Shown here: positions 34,173 to 42,544 of the stretch, piece after piece
Numbering within the stretch: the stretch's first letter is position 1
Layout: every line of letters starts with the position of its first letter
DNA from: SYFT01 sp964471115
Lineage (GTDB): Bacteria > Acidobacteriota > Vicinamibacteria > Vicinamibacterales > SCN-69-37
Assembly: GCA_964471115.1 (NCBI GenBank)
Contig: CAYYFE010000001.1
Span: 1 to 64,000, forward strand
DNA: 64,000 nucleotides
Reading direction: 5' to 3'
Made by a program: the position numbers and the translations under genes
The notes under the pieces: model-generated
What the model saw: only the letters and a program-made list of their open reading frames with translations
Databases searched by the model: none
What the model was told of the DNA's origin: nothing

Positions 34173-35252
34173 TCAGGTGAGATTCGGATGATGAGTGCGG
34201 GCCCGGCGCCGGAAACCCCACGCAAAGCCGGCTCCAAACGTGGCGGCCTCGCCAAACGCCAGGATCGACGAGGACAGGCGGCCGAAGCCGGGTTCCCCCA
34301 GCAGACGGCCGAGCGGCGCCAGCGTGGCCCTCGATCCTTCAGCCGCATCGGCAATGAGGTGAATGGTGCCGCCCACCAGCGGCAACCCTGTCAACGTGAG
34401 GAGCAGACCCGCCGCGCCACACACCACCGCCATCGTGGCGGCCGCGGAGGCCGGGTGTCTGGGGCTCAGGGCGTGCGCCGCGCCCACGGCCGCCCCGATC
34501 GCAAGGCCTTCCAGGGCGCCGCCAGGCGCAACGTCCAGGCCCAGCAACGCCGACAGGCCCCAGCGCGACAACCACTGCACGAGCGACCCGACGACCGCGC
34601 CGCCCACCGCCGCGCCGGCAATTGCGCCGGCGGGCCCTGCGGCCGGCACACGCGCCTGCGCCACCGCGAGGCCGGCGGCCACACAGGCGGCGCCTAGGGC
34701 GCCACATCCGCCGCCGATGACGGCCAGCACCGGCGCAATCGCAAACGGCGCGTGGCTGTCAGGCGCAATCGCCAGCAGCAGTCCCCCCACACCCCCGGCT
34801 GCGACACCGGCAGCCGTTGCGCCCACGACCGCACCGCCCCAGGGCGGTCCATTCGCTTCGGCCGCCCGGGTGGCGTCCGCGGGTGCAGGCCCTCGTGTGA
34901 TTGTCGACAGGTCGTCCGCTTCTTCCACGATGTCGGGGAAGACGAACTGGTAGCCGTGCCGTGAGACGGTACGGATGAAGCGCGGCTCCTTGTGGTCGTC
35001 GCCCAGGGTGCGGCGCAGGGTGCGCACGGCCTGGCTCAGCGCGCTGTCCGACACGGTCACGTCGGTCCACACGCGCTCGAAGATCTCGTTCCGGTGGACG
35101 GCCTCCTGCCGGCGTTCGATCAGCAACAGCAGCAGGTCGAAATACCGCGGGATGAGCGGCACTTCCTGCCCGTCTCGAATGAGCAGTCGCTGTCGTGGCG
35201 AAAGCGTGAACGCGCTGAACCGGTACCGAATCACAACATCCCTCAGATCCAT
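34173..35252 (-). CDS. Winged-helix regulator with polytopic Gly/Ala-rich membrane domain
   Basis: 359 residues from ATG 35252 (MDLRDVVIRYRFSAFTLSPR). Residues 1-105 are an OmpR/PhoB-type winged helix (VPLIPRYFDLLLLLIERR, VWTDVTVSDSALSQAVRTLRRTLGD, FIRTVSRHGYQFVF), as in CadC-like one-component regulators. After a linker (about 110-150), the rest is a run of Gly/Ala-rich hydrophobic segments (GAIAGAAVGGAVVGSLV and others), suggesting several membrane helices. No phosphoacceptor domain exists. It overlaps the upstream GT-C-like gene by 10 bp. The target promoter is unknown. Confidence 0.75.
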   Translation of the reverse strand: MDLRDVVIRYRFSAFTLSPRQRLLIRDGQEVPLIPRYFDLLLLLIERRQEAVHRNEIFERVWTDVTVSDSALSQAVRTLRRTLGDDHKEPRFIRTVSRHGYQFVFPDIVEEADDLSTITRGPAPADATRAAEANGPPWGGAVVGATAAGVAAGGVGGLLLAIAPDSHAPFAIAPVLAVIGGGCGALGAACVAAGLAVAQARVPAAGPAGAIAGAAVGGAVVGSLVQWLSRWGLSALLGLDVAPGGALEGLAIGAAVGAAHALSPRHPASAAATMAVVCGAAGLLLTLTGLPLVGGTIHLIADAAEGSRATLAPLGRLLGEPGFGRLSSSILAFGEAATFGAGFAWGFRRRARTHHPNLT

Positions 35253-36409
35253 CTCAACATCAGGCCCATGATTCCGCTGACGACACCAAGATTCGCCGCG
35301 ATGATCAGCGGCCACGGCGCGTCCGCTTCAGCAGCCAGCAACACGTTAACTCCGACGGCCATCGGCAGGGTCACCCGGGTGATCGCGCCAGGGGATCCCG
35401 CCCAGACCACCTGATGAACGACGAGTGCCAGCAGTCCAAAGGTCCACGCGACGGCCAGCCACGGCGGCCATCCGGTGCCAGCCGTATGGCGTCGCCAGGT
35501 ACACCAGACCAGAGAAGCGGCCTGGCCGGCCAGCCCGGTCAGGGCCGTGACATTGGCCACGGCCTCCACATCCCATCCGCTGGCCGACACGTGTCCCGCG
35601 GTGACGCGCAGTTTCCACAGCAGCCCGGACAACGGCACGGTGATGTGGCCTCCGCCGGTCAGCGTGGCGTCACGATAGATCGAGCGAAGGTAGTCCAACC
35701 AGAGCGCCAGTGGCAGCGCGGCCACCACCAGCATCGCGGCCATCGTCATCCACCGGTGCCAGCCCGGTTGCGGGCGGCGCAGGTACATCACGGCACCGAG
35801 AATGCTGGTTTCACGCGCCAGTCCTGACACACCCGTGACCAGGGCCGACAGCCAGGGCCGGCCTCGTTCCAGCGCGAGCACGGCCAAGGCGGTCAACAGC
35901 ACCGCCGGGCCGTCAGTCAGCGCATTGCGAATGGACGACAGCCAGCCATGGCTGAACAACACGCCCGCCCACAGGACGAACAGGCGCGGTGATTCCGGCG
36001 GGCACCAGACGCAGAGCACCGCAGCCATGGCGAGCCAGGCGACCACATTGATCCACGCAAAGGCCTCGAGCGCGCGGCCGGCCTGGCCGCCGCTGACCGC
36101 CCAGGCGATCCACGACAACAGGATGCGATGCGCGCGATACGCGGGATTGTCCATCGCCCTGTCGATGGCCGGGTCGCGCAGCAAAGGGTCGACGGCAAAC
36201 TGCGCGTAGAACTGGCCGTCGTATCCGCCGGTGCGCGTGTGGGCGTGCGGCGCGGCCTGCACAGCCGGCAGCTCGTAGTCGTGGCCGTTCTCCGGAAGAT
36301 TCAGAAACGTCGTCAGGCCGGTGGCGGGGTCGTAATATGAGGCGACTGTGAGCAGGCCCACCGCCACCACCGCGACATACACGAGCCGCCAGCGAGTTCG
36401 GATGGACAT
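35243..36409 (-). CDS. GT-C-like polytopic membrane protein of unknown function
   Basis: 388 residues from ATG 36409 (a GTG at 36415 is also possible), with about nine or ten hydrophobic segments. After the first helix, a periplasmic loop contains TRTGGYDGQFYAQFAVDPLL. A loop with YDGQFYxQ is seen in many uncharacterised GT-C-like integral membrane proteins, but no confirmed catalytic residues can be named. Its stop overlaps the winged-helix gene, making it first in a four-gene minus-strand cluster. Its start codon overlaps that of a divergent lipoprotein gene. Confidence 0.6.
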   Translation of the reverse strand: MSIRTRWRLVYVAVVAVGLLTVASYYDPATGLTTFLNLPENGHDYELPAVQAAPHAHTRTGGYDGQFYAQFAVDPLLRDPAIDRAMDNPAYRAHRILLSWIAWAVSGGQAGRALEAFAWINVVAWLAMAAVLCVWCPPESPRLFVLWAGVLFSHGWLSSIRNALTDGPAVLLTALAVLALERGRPWLSALVTGVSGLARETSILGAVMYLRRPQPGWHRWMTMAAMLVVAALPLALWLDYLRSIYRDATLTGGGHITVPLSGLLWKLRVTAGHVSASGWDVEAVANVTALTGLAGQAASLVWCTWRRHTAGTGWPPWLAVAWTFGLLALVVHQVVWAGSPGAITRVTLPMAVGVNVLLAAEADAPWPLIIAANLGVVSGIMGLMLRWI

Positions 36410-36959
36410 GGTCACGCCATGCTACCGCGTTCTCGCGGGCCTGCTGCTGACGGCGCTCGGAACGTTCGGATGCGGGCTGGCCGGTGAGCGGCCGCTCAGT
36501 GTGGACCTGCTGGAGCAGCTGCGCGACGCCGAGCGACTCAGCGCCGCGCCGGGTGATCGGGCGATTGGCGCCGACGTCATCAGAGTGGGCGCCGATGCGA
36601 GAACCGCGCTGATCCTGACTGCGCCGGCGCGCGTGACGTGGACGGTGCGCCTTCCGCTGCATGCGCACCTGCGATCGGCAGTGACTGGCGCGGGAACACT
36701 GAGGATTGGTGTGTCGGACGGCCGCATCTACGACGAGCTCCTGCGCACGGTCGCGGATGACACGTGGCAGCCGATCGACGTGAACCTCCGCGAGTACTCC
36801 GAGGTCAAGTGGAGTCTCTTCTACCAGCCGCTGCGGCGCGACTGGCGCATCATCATCAACGCCGATGCCCCTGCGTCAGGCGGGGACGCCCGTCTGGCGC
36901 TCGATCGCCCCCTGATTGCGTCCTACCAGATCTTCACGCGTTTGTCCGGCGGCAGGTAG
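36408..36959 (+). CDS. Putative lipoprotein of unknown function
   Basis: 183 residues from ATG 36408 (MVTPCYRVL). The N-terminus has a hydrophobic stretch ending LGTFGC, an acceptable lipobox (modified Cys about residue 22). The remainder contains VTWTVRLPLHAHLRSAVTGAGTLRIGV and an aromatic-rich end, compatible with a beta-rich exported domain. I recognise no family. Its ATG shares the tetramer CATG with the divergent start, and its last 37 bp overlap the convergent M13 peptidase gene. This double overlap makes it less certain than its neighbours. Confidence 0.55.
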   Translation: MVTPCYRVLAGLLLTALGTFGCGLAGERPLSVDLLEQLRDAERLSAAPGDRAIGADVIRVGADARTALILTAPARVTWTVRLPLHAHLRSAVTGAGTLRIGVSDGRIYDELLRTVADDTWQPIDVNLREYSEVKWSLFYQPLRRDWRIIINADAPASGGDARLALDRPLIASYQIFTRLSGGR

Positions 36960-38959
36960 AGCTTGTCGCCCGGCTTCACGCCGAACGCGTCGTAGAACTC
37001 CTGGATGTTGGACAGCGGCGCGTTGGCGCGGAATTCGGCGGGCGCGTGCGGATCGGCCATGACCTGATTGCGCAGGTATTCGTCACGCGCTTTCGTCCGC
37101 CACGCCTGCGCCCACCCCATGAAGAAACGCTGATCGCCGGTGAAGCCGTCAATAACCGGTGACGGCTTGCCGCCCAGCGACAACTTCCACGCCTTGTACG
37201 CGATCGAGAGGCCGCCCAGGTCGCCGATGTTTTCGCCGAGCGTCAACTCGCCGTTGACCTTTACGCCAGGCAGCGGACTGAGCGCGCTGAACTGATCGAC
37301 GAGGACCTTGGCGCGCTTCTGAAACTCCGTTTCGTCGGCCGGCGTCCACCAGTCGCGCAGCGCGCCGCTGCCGTCGAACCGGCGACCCTGATCGTCGAAC
37401 CCGTGACCGATTTCGTGGCCGATGACCGCACCAATGGCGCCGTAGTTCACGGCCTCATCAGCGGTGAGGTCGAAAAACGGTGCTTGGAGGATCGCGGCCG
37501 GAAACACGATCTCGTTCTTGACAGGGTTGTAGTACGCGTTCACCGTCTGCGGCGACATCAGCCACTCTTCGTGATCGACCGGGCGGCTGAGTTTGCCGAT
37601 CTGGTATTCGTGCTCCAGCGCGGCCGCGCGCTCCATGTTGCCCAGCAGGTCGTCAGCCGCAATCTTCAGGGCGCTGTAGTCGCGCCACTGATTCGGATAA
37701 CCGATCTTCGCCTTGAACTTCGAGAGCTTGTCGAGCGCTTCCTTACGCGTCGGCTCGGTCATCCACTCGAGTGTGGTGATGGACCGCCGGTAGGCTTCGA
37801 TCAGGTTCGTGATCATCGCCTCCATCCGTTCCTTGGCGGTTGGCGGGAAGTGCCGTTCGACGTACAGCTGTCCCAGCGCCTCGCCCATGCTGCCGTTGAC
37901 CACCTGCACGCCGCGCTTCCAGCGGGGCCGCTGCGCCTGCTGGCCGTTGAGCGTCCTGCCGAAGAACTCGAACCGCGCATCCACGAACGGCTGACTCAGA
38001 TACGCGCCGGCGGCGGTGATGTACTGCGCCGCAACCCAGGCCTTCCACGTCGACATCGGCGTGGACGGCACCATGGCCGCAAAACTCTTGAAGAACGACG
38101 GCTGGCCGATGATGACTTCAGGCGTCTTGTCGATGCCCTGGGCGGCGGCCCAGCCCATCCAGTCGAAGCCCGGCATGTCGGTGGCCAGTTTCGCCAGCGC
38201 CATCTTGTTGTACGTCTTCACCGCATCGCGGCTCTCGACCTGCGTCCACTGGATCTTCGCGAGCTGCGTCTCCAGGTCCAGCACGGCTTTGGCCGAGGCG
38301 GCCGGCTCGGGCCGGCCCGCCAGCGTGAACACGCGCTCGAGATACGCGATGTATTTCGCCCGGATGTCCACGAACTTCGCGTCGTCGAGCAGATAGAAGT
38401 CGCGGTCGGGCAGCGCCGTGCCGCCCTGGAACAGATAAAGCGCCACCTTGGTGGGGTCGCCGGCGTCCGCGTTGATGAAGCCGCCCACCGGGCCCGGCAG
38501 ACCAATCACCGAGAGTTCGCCGATCACCCGGGCGAGTTCAGCCGGTGTGCCGATGGCGTCGATGCGATCGAGCACGGGCTTGAGCGGCGCGGCGCCCAGC
38601 GCGTTGACGCGCGCCTCGTTAGAGAAGCTGGCGAAGAGATCGCCCACCTGTTGCGCGACGGTGCCCGGCTGCTTGTTTGGATCACCCGCGAGCCGTTCGA
38701 TGATGGCGTACAGGTCCGCCTCCGCCTTGTCCGACAGCTGGATGAACGTGCCGGCAATCGGCCGATCCGCCGGAATCTCCGTCGACTTCAGCCAGTTGCC
38801 GTTCACGTGCCGGAACAAATCGTCCTGCGGGCGCACACTCTTGTCGAAGGTGCTCAGGTCGAGCCCGGATCGCAATCCGCCGCCCGTCCCCTGCTGCGCC
38901 ACCACCATCGTCGTGGCGCACGCCACGGCCACCAGCACGCCGGTCAGTTGTCTCTTCAT
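36923..38959 (-). CDS. Secreted M13-family zinc metallopeptidase (PepO/neprilysin type)
   Basis: 678 residues from ATG 38959 (MKRQLTGVLVAVACATTMVVA), which supplies a signal peptide ending near QQ. The catalytic zinc site reads VIGHEIGHGFDDQGRRFDG, the third ligand lies in GENIGDLGGLSIAYKAW, and substrate-binding NAYYNPVKNEIVFPA is present. The protein ends in VKIW, like the conserved C-terminal Trp of the family. It probably degrades peptides in the periplasm. The neighbouring DUF21/CBS pair is on the same strand, 13 bp away. Confidence 0.95.
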   Translation of the reverse strand: MKRQLTGVLVAVACATTMVVAQQGTGGGLRSGLDLSTFDKSVRPQDDLFRHVNGNWLKSTEIPADRPIAGTFIQLSDKAEADLYAIIERLAGDPNKQPGTVAQQVGDLFASFSNEARVNALGAAPLKPVLDRIDAIGTPAELARVIGELSVIGLPGPVGGFINADAGDPTKVALYLFQGGTALPDRDFYLLDDAKFVDIRAKYIAYLERVFTLAGRPEPAASAKAVLDLETQLAKIQWTQVESRDAVKTYNKMALAKLATDMPGFDWMGWAAAQGIDKTPEVIIGQPSFFKSFAAMVPSTPMSTWKAWVAAQYITAAGAYLSQPFVDARFEFFGRTLNGQQAQRPRWKRGVQVVNGSMGEALGQLYVERHFPPTAKERMEAMITNLIEAYRRSITTLEWMTEPTRKEALDKLSKFKAKIGYPNQWRDYSALKIAADDLLGNMERAAALEHEYQIGKLSRPVDHEEWLMSPQTVNAYYNPVKNEIVFPAAILQAPFFDLTADEAVNYGAIGAVIGHEIGHGFDDQGRRFDGSGALRDWWTPADETEFQKRAKVLVDQFSALSPLPGVKVNGELTLGENIGDLGGLSIAYKAWKLSLGGKPSPVIDGFTGDQRFFMGWAQAWRTKARDEYLRNQVMADPHAPAEFRANAPLSNIQEFYDAFGVKPGDKLYLPPDKRVKIW

Positions 38960-38972
38960 GACGTCCCTCAGT

Positions 38973-40262
38973 CTACTCAACGAACTGCGCGAGGATCTCG
39001 CGCGCGCCGTGGCCGGTCACAGCAGACACCGTGAGGCGGAACTGCCCGTACTCGACCAGATCGCCAACCTTCGGCGGGCGATCGAGCAGAGCCATCACCA
39101 GGCCGCTGACGCTGTCGACCTCGTCGTGGTGGAGGTCGACGCCAAACTCCTTGCCCAGCTCATCGAGCCGGACCGTGCCGGCCACCTTGACGGTGGCGGC
39201 GTCGACGCGGACGATGCTGGGCGCCGCCGGCGCGCCTTCATCGATGTCGCCGACGACTTCTTCGGCGAGATCCTCGAAGCTGAGCACGCCCGCCGTGCCG
39301 CCATGTTCATCGATGACCACCGCCATGTGCGCGTGGGCCCGCTGCATGGTCTCGAGCACCACATCCAGCGAGGCGGTCTCCGGCACGACCGGCAGCGCAC
39401 GCACGTCTGACGGGCTGATGCGTTCGTCGAGGATCAGCCGCCGCAACAGGTCCTTCACGTGCAACATGCCGACGATGTGATCGAGGTCGCCGTCGAAGAC
39501 CGGGTAGCGCGTGTGGCGATGGGTGAGGACCAGCCGGCGGATGTCGGCCGGTGTGGCGCCCACGGGGATGCCGATCACCCGGACCCGCGGCACCATGACT
39601 TCGCCCGCCCTCAGGTCGCCGAACTCGAACAGTTCGCGGACCAGTTGCCCCGCTTCCTTCCCCAGCGCGCCGCCCGCCTCGCTTTCCTCCACGATGAGCT
39701 GCAGCTCTTCCGGCGAGTACGACTCTTCGCGCGTGTGGGTCTGCCGCTTGATGCCGACCAGGCGCAGCAGCAACGCGCCCAGCGCATCCAGACCGACGAC
39801 GAGCGGGTACCCGAGGACCAGCAGCGCGCGCATCGGCCAGAAGACCGCGCGCGCCGTGCCTTCGGCGTGGCTCAGCGCCAGCGCCTTCGGGATCATCTCG
39901 CCGAGGAAGATGTGCAGGTAGGTCAGCGCGGCGATGGCGAGCAGGCTGGCGGCCACATGGGCCGAGATGAAATCCCAGTTGCCGAGGAACGTGAGCCGCG
40001 GCTCGAGCCACACGGCCAGGGTATGTTCGCCGTACATGCCGAGACCCAGGCTGGCCACCGTGATGCCCAGCTGCGCGGTGGCGATGAACCGGTCGCGCGC
40101 GCGGGCCGACTGCAGCAGCGCCAGCAGGCGGCGCGCCAGCGCGTCGCCCGCGTTGGCGCGTTGTTCCACCGTGGTGCGCGGCACGGCCACGATGGCAAAC
40201 TCGGCGGCGACGAACAGCGCGTTCGCCAGCAGCAGCGCAAAGACGATCGCCACCGTGATCAT
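38973..40262 (-). CDS. DUF21/CBS-domain membrane protein with CorC/HlyC domain
   Basis: 429 residues. The CNNM (DUF21) membrane domain occupies about residues 1-195 (LLLANALFVAAEFAIVAVPRTTVEQR, GITVASLGLGMYGE, LGEMIPKALALSHAE). It is followed by a pair of CBS domains (about 205-330; VMVPRVRVIGIPVG, RYPVFDGDLDHIVGMLHVKDLL) and a C-terminal CorC/HlyC transporter-associated domain (VDLHHDEVDSVSGLVMALLDRPP). Related proteins act in magnesium or cobalt export and homeostasis. It overlaps the next family member by 4 bp (ATGA). Confidence 0.9.
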   Translation of the reverse strand: MITVAIVFALLLANALFVAAEFAIVAVPRTTVEQRANAGDALARRLLALLQSARARDRFIATAQLGITVASLGLGMYGEHTLAVWLEPRLTFLGNWDFISAHVAASLLAIAALTYLHIFLGEMIPKALALSHAEGTARAVFWPMRALLVLGYPLVVGLDALGALLLRLVGIKRQTHTREESYSPEELQLIVEESEAGGALGKEAGQLVRELFEFGDLRAGEVMVPRVRVIGIPVGATPADIRRLVLTHRHTRYPVFDGDLDHIVGMLHVKDLLRRLILDERISPSDVRALPVVPETASLDVVLETMQRAHAHMAVVIDEHGGTAGVLSFEDLAEEVVGDIDEGAPAAPSIVRVDAATVKVAGTVRLDELGKEFGVDLHHDEVDSVSGLVMALLDRPPKVGDLVEYGQFRLTVSAVTGHGAREILAQFVE

Positions 40263-41293
40263 GCGCGCTGCCCTCCGAGGAAGGCGGCCAGCACGTCCTG
40301 GATGGTGATGAGGCCGATGACGCGATCGGAGTCGTCGGTCACCACCGCCTGGTGGACGCGGCGTTCGCGCAGCAGCGCGATCACGCGATCGGCGGGCAGG
40401 GTCTGCGGCACGCGCACCAGCGGCCGGGCCAGCGCGGCCAGCGCCGGCGGTTCGCCTTCAAGCACGAAGTGGTGCAGCAGGTCCTTCACGCGGAGCGTCC
40501 CGATGATCTGATCCGGCGTGTCCCGGTAGACGGGGATGCGGCTGAACGGGCTGGCGGCGACCACGCGCACGACCTCGGTCCACGGCGTGTCCACGTGCAG
40601 GGTCGTCAGTTTCGGCAGCGGGACCATCAGGTCGCGTGCGGTGCGGACGCCCAGGCGCAGCGCGCGATGCAGCCGCTGTTGTTCGTCGGGTTCGAGCAGG
40701 CCGCCGTCGCGGCTCTCGACCAGCAACATGGCGATTTCGTCAGGCGAGTGGATGTGGCGATGGCTGCCGCCGCCCAGTCCGAACCAGCGGAGCACCGCCG
40801 TGGCCGAGCCGTTGACCAGGGCGAGGAACGGCCGGAAGGCCGCCAGCGACCAGCGCATCGGCAGAATGGTGGCCAGGGCGACCTGGGTGGGAAACTGCAG
40901 CGCCAGCGACTTCGGCATCAGTTCGCCGAGCACCACCTGGGCCGTCGTCAACGCGAACAAGACCGTGACCGCGGCCGTGGAGGCGGCATTGTCGACGTCA
41001 AGACTGAGCCATGTGGCCAGGTGCGGCGCCAGGGCCACGGCGACCGTGGCCTGGGCGAAGGCGCCCAGCACGAGGCTCGACAGTGTGATGCCGATCTGCG
41101 AGACGCCGACGTAGCGGTCGAGGCTGGCCGTGTCATCCACGATTGGCAGCAACGCGCCGGCCAGCCAGTTGCCTTCGTCGGCCAGTTGCCGGATACGGCT
41201 GCGGCGGACGCCCACCGCGGCGAACTCTCCGGCCACGTAGAGGGCGTTGATCAGGATGAGCAGGAGAATGACCGCCCAGACGGTCGTGGACAT
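40259..41293 (-). CDS. DUF21/CBS-domain membrane protein lacking CorC/HlyC domain
   Basis: 344 residues, a paralogue of the downstream gene. The CNNM membrane domain (LINALYVAGEFAAVGVRRSRIRQL, GITLSSLVLGAFAQ, LGELMPKSLALQFP) is followed by two CBS domains (SRIPVYRDTPDQIIGTLRVKDLL; HQAVVTDDSDRVIGLITIQDVL). The protein ends directly after them, without the terminal CorC/HlyC module. The tandem pair, coupled by a 4-bp overlap, may work as a heterodimer. This is inference, since these proteins usually dimerise. Confidence 0.9.
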   Translation of the reverse strand: MSTTVWAVILLLILINALYVAGEFAAVGVRRSRIRQLADEGNWLAGALLPIVDDTASLDRYVGVSQIGITLSSLVLGAFAQATVAVALAPHLATWLSLDVDNAASTAAVTVLFALTTAQVVLGELMPKSLALQFPTQVALATILPMRWSLAAFRPFLALVNGSATAVLRWFGLGGGSHRHIHSPDEIAMLLVESRDGGLLEPDEQQRLHRALRLGVRTARDLMVPLPKLTTLHVDTPWTEVVRVVAASPFSRIPVYRDTPDQIIGTLRVKDLLHHFVLEGEPPALAALARPLVRVPQTLPADRVIALLRERRVHQAVVTDDSDRVIGLITIQDVLAAFLGGQRA

Positions 41294-41329
41294 GCGTGTC
41301 TAGTTTATAGTCCCCGGAGGAGGCCCGTG

Positions 41330-41659
41330 ATGTTGAGCGAGTTCAAGACCTTCGTGAATCAGGGCAATGCCATCGACCTGGCGGTGGGTGTGGTCATCGG
41401 CGCGGCGTTCGGCAAGATCGTCAATTCGTTGGTGGCCGACGTGATCATGCCGATCGTCGGTCTGCTGACGGGCGGGGTGGACTTCTCGAACCGCTACATC
41501 GCGCTGGGCGGCGGCGCCTACGCCACGCTGGCTGAGGCGAAGGCCGCCGGACCGGTGCTGGCCTACGGCGCGTTCATCAACACGATCGTCGAGTTCTTCG
41601 TGATCGCGTTCTCGATCTTCCTGGTGGTGCGTCAGATCAACAGACTCAGGGGGAAGTAG
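41330..41659 (+). CDS. mscL: Large-conductance mechanosensitive channel, short form
   Basis: Osmotic safety valve; 109 residues from ATG 41330 with GGAGGAGG 6 nt upstream. TM1 (FVNQGNAIDLAVGVVIGAAFGKIVNSLVADVIMPIVG) and TM2 (FINTIVEFFVIAFSIFLVVRQINRL) are well conserved. The protein stops at RQINRLRGK, so the cytoplasmic helical bundle of E. coli MscL (136 residues) is missing. It is divergent from the DUF21/CBS genes, 36 bp away. Confidence 0.93.
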   Translation: MLSEFKTFVNQGNAIDLAVGVVIGAAFGKIVNSLVADVIMPIVGLLTGGVDFSNRYIALGGGAYATLAEAKAAGPVLAYGAFINTIVEFFVIAFSIFLVVRQINRLRGK

Positions 41660-41776
41660 TCCGCCTGCGCGGGACCTTCGCTACGCTCAGCGCTCCGGCG
41701 GGACCGTCTCGGCAAGGCGCTCACTGCGTGAGCTGCTTCGGCGCCCCGAGGCGTAGCGAGCGTCTGACGCGGCCTG
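41660..41776. other. mscL-tRNA spacer rich in GCTACGC / GCTCAC palindromes
   Basis: This non-coding stretch contains TTCGCTACGCTC, GCTCAC-TGC-GTGAGC (6-bp stem) and GGCGTAGCGAGCG. These resemble degenerate copies of the trailer element at 41777-41819, which it adjoins. I see no open frame with coding character and no convincing promoter in it. Confidence 0.6.
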
Positions 41777-41819
41777 CCAGCCGAAGCTGCTCGCGTAGCG
41801 AGCGTTCAGCGAAGGCTGG
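41777..41819 (-). other. tRNA trailer hairpin (CCA-initiated) after tRNA-Ser(GCU)
   Basis: On the minus strand, the encoded CCA continues as CCAGCC and pairs with GGCTGG 37 nt further on. Nested inside are a symmetric TTC/TTC internal loop, GCTG/CAGC and a further CTCGC/GCGAG stem. The first 20 nt (CCAGCCTTCGCTGAACGCTC) are identical to those after tRNA-Ser(UGA). Confidence 0.8.
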
Positions 41820-41910
41820 CGGTGAGGCAGGGATTCGAACCCTGGGTACAGGTTTTAGCCCGTACAACGGTTTAGCAAACCGCCGCTTTCGGCCACTCAG
41901 CCACCTCACC
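41817..41910 (-). tRNA. tRNA-Ser (anticodon GCU)
   Basis: Read on minus: acceptor GGTGAGG with CCTCACC, D-arm GGCTGAGTGGCC, and anticodon loop TTGCTAA giving GCT. A long variable arm is present, the T-arm is GGGTTCGAATCCC, the discriminator is G and CCA is encoded. The length and variable arm identify a serine tRNA. mscL lies downstream and a MarR gene divergently upstream. Confidence 0.95.
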
Positions 41911-41954
41911 GACCGACGGACCAGTATATGGCATGGTCGCGGCCGCGGAGGGGC

Positions 41955-41983
41955 TTGACAAGTGTGTTTTAAACACATATTGT
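41955..41983 (+). promoter_or_regulatory. marR promoter with operator in the spacer
   Basis: TTGACA (41955-41960) and TATTGT (41978-41983) are separated by 17 bp. The spacer holds a perfect inverted repeat TGTGTTT-T-AAACACA (41963-41977), exactly where a bound repressor would exclude RNA polymerase. The ATG of the MarR gene follows 13 bp later, so the leader is very short. Confidence 0.8.
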
Positions 41984-41996
41984 TCTCGACGCAGAC

Positions 41997-42449
41997 ATGG
42001 CAACCGCTTCCAGGCTCCAGCAACGCCGCTTCCGTGACGCCACCGAGACCGCGTTTGTCGGGCTGCTCGTCGCGTCCGAGAAACTGAACGGCGAACTCGA
42101 CGCGGTCTGCGCGCCGCATGGCCTGACCCACGCGCAATACAACGTCCTGCGCATCCTGCGCGGCGCGCATCCCGAAGGGTTGCCGCGATTCGAGATCGCC
42201 AACCGCCTGATTCGCCGCGCGCCCGATGTGACGCGGCTGCTCGATCGGCTCGTCCGCCAGGGCTACATCGAACGCGGGTGGTCACCGCAGAACCGGCGCC
42301 TGTCGGTCGCCCGTGTGACCGCCAAGGGCCTCAAGGTGCTCGACGCCATCGAGCCGCAACTCGTGCAGCTGCAGCGCACGGCGCTGGGCCGCCTGTCCCG
42401 CGCGCAGATCGACGCGCTGGCCGAAACCCTCGACACGCTGAATACCTGA
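41997..42449 (+). CDS. MarR-family transcriptional regulator
   Basis: 150 residues. The winged helix-turn-helix is recognisable (LTHAQYNVLRILRGAHPEGLPRFEIANRL, PDVTRLLDRLVRQGYIERGWSPQNRRLSVARVTAKGLKVL), with flanking dimerisation helices. Family members usually repress their own and a neighbouring operon and are released by phenolic or lipophilic ligands. A palindrome in its own promoter and a 13/15 match before the next gene (42498-42512) suggest direct control of both. Confidence 0.9.
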   Translation: MATASRLQQRRFRDATETAFVGLLVASEKLNGELDAVCAPHGLTHAQYNVLRILRGAHPEGLPRFEIANRLIRRAPDVTRLLDRLVRQGYIERGWSPQNRRLSVARVTAKGLKVLDAIEPQLVQLQRTALGRLSRAQIDALAETLDTLNT

Positions 42450-42497
42450 TCGGCCCCTGTCATGACCTTTCGTTCGCCCCAGTTGTTGTCCGTTATG

Positions 42498-42512
42498 TGT
42501 GTTGTAAACACG
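42498..42512 (+). promoter_or_regulatory. Second MarR-type operator, before the cyclase operon
   Basis: TGTGTTGTAAACACG differs from the marR operator TGTGTTTTAAACACA at two positions. An additional half-site AAACACA lies at 42522-42528. Both are in the 95-bp gap upstream of the cyclase gene, within 50 bp of its ATG. Confidence 0.7.
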
Positions 42513-42544
42513 TTTAGTCTTAAACACAAGAAGGAGTCCGTCCC

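Noticed and set aside
37403..39034. 543-codon plus-strand frame opposite the M13 peptidase
   Set aside because: The peptidase on the other strand has HEIGH and all family motifs; this frame is a shadow.
40352..41659. 435-codon frame that would fuse a long N-terminus to MscL
   Set aside because: The first three quarters are antisense to the DUF21/CBS gene; MscL starts at ATG 41330 with a strong ribosome-binding site.
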